Of a stretch of DNA of 64,000 nucleotides, positions 61,577-64,000 are shown in pieces; the first letter of the stretch is position 1, and every line of letters starts with the position of its first letter. The DNA comes from Roseovarius nitratireducens (GTDB taxonomy: Bacteria; Pseudomonadota; Alphaproteobacteria; Rhodobacterales; Rhodobacteraceae). The stretch spans positions 16,604 to 80,603 of the forward strand of contig NZ_PDNI01000062.1 of the NCBI RefSeq assembly GCF_002925845.1, written 5' to 3'. Made by a program: the position numbers and the translations under genes. The notes below the pieces were generated by a model. That model did no database searches and was not told where the DNA came from. It was given only the letters and a program-made list of their open reading frames with translations.

Positions 61577-61909
61577 CTACCCCCCCAGACCGTCCGAGTC
61601 GAGCAAGTGCCGCCCCGCCCGGTCCTCTACCTCGACCACCCACAGATCCGGATCGAAGCCCCGCTGCCGAGCAACCGCCGCATCCACCTCCGCCTCGCCC
61701 CCTTCGGCCAGGGTAGCCCACGTCCTGTCACCCGTCATGAGGTCTATAGTCCTTTGAAATAGCTTTGCTTTTCCATCCAACGTGTTGAGCTTGACCAGCA
61801 CCGCGCCAGCCGTATCATCGCCATGCGCCACCACGAATGCGGGGATATCCGCCAGCCGCAACCGCGCGAGATAGGCGTCGATCCAGAACCGTGCGGTCAG
61901 CCGGGCCAC
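61577..61909 (-). CDS. DUF1491 family protein
   Basis: This 110-residue protein matches the small alphaproteobacterial DUF1491 family (ARFWIDAYLARLRLADIPAFVVAHGDDTAGAVLVKLNTLDGKAKLFQR). It always tends to sit next to era and recO, as here. No function is known. The start is GTG at 61909, 5 bp after the era stop. Confidence 0.9.
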   Translation of the reverse strand: MARLTARFWIDAYLARLRLADIPAFVVAHGDDTAGAVLVKLNTLDGKAKLFQRTIDLMTGDRTWATLAEGGEAEVDAAVARQRGFDPDLWVVEVEDRAGRHLLDSDGLGG

Positions 61910-61914
61910 GGCCC

Positions 61915-62823
61915 TCAGTTCCCGTCCTTGAAATTCAGCCCCATCTCGGAATACCGCTCGGACTCGTCCATCCAGCCGGACCGGACTTTAACCTGCAAGA
62001 ACAAGTGGATACGCCGCCCCATGAACGCCTCGAGCTCCTCGCGCGCGGCCTTGGAGACAGCCTTGATCGTCTCGCCGCGATGGCCCAGAACGATCCCCTT
62101 GTGCCCGTCGCGCATCACGTAGATCACCTGATCCACCCGTGCCGACCCGTCCTCGCGCTCTTCCCAATGCTCGGTCTCGACGGTCAATTGATAGGGCAAT
62201 TCCTGGTGCAGCCGCAGCGTCAGCTTTTCCCGCGTCATCTCTGCGGCGATCATCCGCATCGGCAGATCGGCGATCTGGTCCTCGGGGTAGAGCCACGGCC
62301 CCTCGGGCACCTCGCCCGCCAGCCACGCGCGCAGATCACCCACGCCATGCCCCTTCTCGGCAGAGATCAGGAACGTCCGCTCAAAGGCGAACCGGTCATT
62401 CATATCCTTGGTGAGTGCCAGCAGGACGGGGGCCTCGACCCGATCTATCTTGTTGATCGCAAGGGCAATTCTGCGGCCCTTGGCAATCTCGCTCAGCCCC
62501 TCGAGGATACGCTCGACGCCCTCGGTAATCCCGCGATGCGCCTCGATCAGCAGCACCACGATATCGGCATCCGCCGCGCCCCCCCACGCGGCGGCAACCA
62601 TCGCCCGGTCGAGCCTGCGGCGCGGCTGAAAGAGACCCGGCGTATCCACGAACACAAGCTGGCTGTCACCCTCCATCGCGACACCGCGGATACGCGCGCG
62701 GGTGGTCTGCACCTTGTGGGTGACGATGCTGACCTTGGCCCCCACCATGCGATTGAGCAGCGTGGACTTGCCCGCATTGGGCTCTCCGATCAACGCGACG
62801 AATCCGGCGCGGGTGGTGGTCAT
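61915..62823 (-). CDS. era: GTPase Era
   Basis: This 302-residue GTPase has G1 [17 protein letters not shown]3 DTPGLF, G4 NKID and G5 SAEKGHG, followed by a C-terminal KH domain ([59 protein letters not shown]). Era helps mature the 30S ribosomal subunit by binding near the 3' end of 16S rRNA. Its start overlaps the rnc stop. Confidence 0.97.
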   Translation of the reverse strand: MTTTRAGFVALIGEPNAGKSTLLNRMVGAKVSIVTHKVQTTRARIRGVAMEGDSQLVFVDTPGLFQPRRRLDRAMVAAAWGGAADADIVVLLIEAHRGITEGVERILEGLSEIAKGRRIALAINKIDRVEAPVLLALTKDMNDRFAFERTFLISAEKGHGVGDLRAWLAGEVPEGPWLYPEDQIADLPMRMIAAEMTREKLTLRLHQELPYQLTVETEHWEEREDGSARVDQVIYVMRDGHKGIVLGHRGETIKAVSKAAREELEAFMGRRIHLFLQVKVRSGWMDESERYSEMGLNFKDGN

Positions 62824-63506
62824 GTTCCTGTCTCCAATCGCGCCAGCAAGGCACCCGCCGCCGCCTGTTCGGCCTGCCGTTTTGATCCGGCGGTGGCCAC
62901 CGCGCTCTCGCCCGTGGCAAGCCGAACCTCGATAGTGAATTTAGGCGCGTGATCGGGGCCCGAGCGGCCCGTCTCGACATAAGCGGGCGGCGTCAGCCCG
63001 CGCGCCTGCGCCCATTCCTGGAGGCTGGTCTTGGGGTCGCGCGCATCCGCCTCCACGGTCGCGATCCGCGCGCCCCAAAGGCGCAGGACCACGTCACGCG
63101 CGGCCTCGTAGCCCCCATCGACATAAACCGCCGCGATCACCGCCTCCATCGCGTCACCGAGCAGCGCCTCCTTGCGTCGCCCACCCGAGAGCATCTCGGA
63201 CCGGCCCAGCTTGAGCACTTCTCCGAGGTTGACCTCGCGCGCCACAGCCGCACAGGTCTCCTTGCGCACAAGCGCGTTGAAACGCGGCGCAAGCTGGCCC
63301 TCGGCGGCGGCTCGATCCGCCTCCAGCAGGGCCTCGGCCATCACGAGGCCCAGCACCCGGTCGCCGAGGAATTCCAGCCGCTGGTTGTCGGTGCGACCCG
63401 GCGAAGAAATCGAGGAATGGGTGAGCGCCTCGATCAGAAGCGCGGGGCGGGCGAAATCATGCCCGAGCCGCGCCGAGAAATCCCGCATCTCGCCCGAAAG
63501 CTTCAC
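62820..63506 (-). CDS. rnc: ribonuclease III
   Basis: This 228-residue endonuclease cuts double-stranded RNA. The RNase III signature [14 protein letters not shown] is at residues about 41-54 with a second acidic cluster [20 protein letters not shown] dsRNA-binding domain follows from about 150 ([37 protein letters not shown]). The start is GTG at 63506, overlapping the lepB stop (GTGA); an ATG seven codons later is possible. Confidence 0.96.
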   Translation of the reverse strand: MKLSGEMRDFSARLGHDFARPALLIEALTHSSISSPGRTDNQRLEFLGDRVLGLVMAEALLEADRAAAEGQLAPRFNALVRKETCAAVAREVNLGEVLKLGRSEMLSGGRRKEALLGDAMEAVIAAVYVDGGYEAARDVVLRLWGARIATVEADARDPKTSLQEWAQARGLTPPAYVETGRSGPDHAPKFTIEVRLATGESAVATAGSKRQAEQAAAGALLARLETGT

Positions 63507-64000
63507 TCCAGCCCCTCGAAGAAGCGATCCCCGCGCCAGGTCCAGAAAAACAACATCGACCGCCCCGCCGAGGAAAAGATCACCCGGTTGGCACGTCCGA
63601 TGAGGTTTTCATACGGCACGAAGCCCACGCCCCCCACAGTCTGGGGAAAGCGCGAATCGGTGGAATTGTCGCGGTTGTCGCCCATGAAAAAGTAATGCCC
63701 CTCCGGCACCGTGAACACACCTGTATTGTCGGCGCGTTGCGGACCGATGTCGAGAATCGCGTGGCTGCGCCCGCCGGGCAGGGTCTCGATATAGCGCTCC
63801 TTGATACAGTCCGCGCCCAGCCCAACGACGCCATTGGCACAGCGCGGGCGGATGCCCATCGGCCCCTGCGGTGTAAATTTCTCGACGAATCCCCCCGCCG
63901 GCTCGATCTCCACGGGCGCGCCGTTGAGATGCAGCACGCCGCCCTTCATCTGGATCCGGTCGCCCGGAAGCCCGATCAGCCGCTTGATGAAATCGGTGCC
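63503..64000 (-). CDS. lepB: signal peptidase I (partial, N-terminus beyond window)
   Basis: The last 165 codons of lepB are present; the gene enters from the right edge. [16 protein letters not shown] is the conserved box containing the catalytic lysine region ([10 protein letters not shown]), then KGGVLHLNG and [19 protein letters not shown] (the Box E signature). The serine lies upstream, outside the window. Signal peptidase I removes secretory leaders in the inner membrane. First gene of the rnc-era-recO run. Confidence 0.95.
   Translation of the reverse strand, partial: GTDFIKRLIGLPGDRIQMKGGVLHLNGAPVEIEPAGGFVEKFTPQGPMGIRPRCANGVVGLGADCIKERYIETLPGGRSHAILDIGPQRADNTGVFTVPEGHYFFMGDNRDNSTDSRFPQTVGGVGFVPYENLIGRANRVIFSSAGRSMLFFWTWRGDRFFEGLE

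Overview
The window is GC-rich alphaproteobacterial DNA, most likely a Rhodobacteraceae (Roseobacter-group) chromosome segment. This rests on gene content and order: the coxB-ctaB-coxF-ctaG-coxC-surf1-thrC-M16 peptidase block, the lepB-rnc-era-DUF1491-recO block, a Tad pilus locus with one small Flp pilin, a phn (C-P lyase) cluster with a DUF1045 gene, a GTTC-N7-GTTC type LexA box, perfect TTGAT-N4-ATCAA FNR boxes, and a short dispersed intergenic motif. No tRNA, rRNA or CRISPR array was recognised.

Layout. (1) 1-7940 looks accessory: a broken IS1182-family transposase, then a GlxA-type regulator divergent from a SAM methyltransferase, a MATE exporter and an MddA/isoprenylcysteine-methyltransferase-like membrane protein, then a PLP decarboxylase-like enzyme and a cupin, ending in a decayed 0.5 kb stretch. 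(2) 7941-13873 runs rightward: rlmN, an overlapping amidoligase/glutamine-amidotransferase pair, a frameshifted MBL-fold hydrolase, a ferredoxin and an FG-GAP protein. On the opposite strand are a peptidoglycan-binding lipoprotein and a stand-alone OB-fold protein resembling the end of DnaE2, preceded by a LexA-type box. (3) 13917-21414 runs leftward: cytochrome c oxidase subunits II and III, their assembly factors, threonine synthase, an M16 protease and a GNAT enzyme. Subunit I (coxA) is not in the window. (4) 21622-31193 is housekeeping: tldD, a CNNM/HlyC-type protein, dprA, topA, a 3-oxoacid CoA-transferase pair and a lytic transglycosylase. (5) 31540-43383 is the Tad/Flp pilus locus: flp, cpaB, cpaC, an OmpA-like gene, cpaE, cpaF, tadB, tadC, two TPR genes, a prepilin peptidase and an uncharacterised AAA ATPase. 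Strong hairpins divide it internally. (6) 43555-45199 holds a SLAC1-family channel and a fumarylacetoacetase-family hydrolase. (7) 45684-59013 is a phosphonate locus: phnGHIJK-corA-phnLN, phnM, DUF1045, the regulator phnF, and the importer genes phnC-D-E-E2. It also holds a remnant of the hexapeptide acetyltransferase usually found with such loci. (8) 59163-64000 holds a TetR regulator, a META-domain protein, a universal stress protein with an FNR box, and recO-DUF1491-era-rnc-lepB; lepB is cut by the window edge.

How the genes fit together. The phn genes encode import of phosphonates (PhnC/D/E) and their breakdown to phosphate and a hydrocarbon through ribosyl-triphosphate intermediates (PhnG-N), probably under PhnF. 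PhnP is missing, and the DUF1045 2H-phosphoesterase-like protein could stand in for it. The Tad locus encodes a complete adhesive pilus machine. The cox block makes and matures an aa3-type oxidase and has an FNR box in its promoter region. The observations most worth follow-up are the LexA-box-linked DnaE2-like OB-fold gene, the amidoligase/GATase pair, the methyltransferase-exporter cassette, the DUF1045/PhnP idea, and the recurring 3'-end sequence module.
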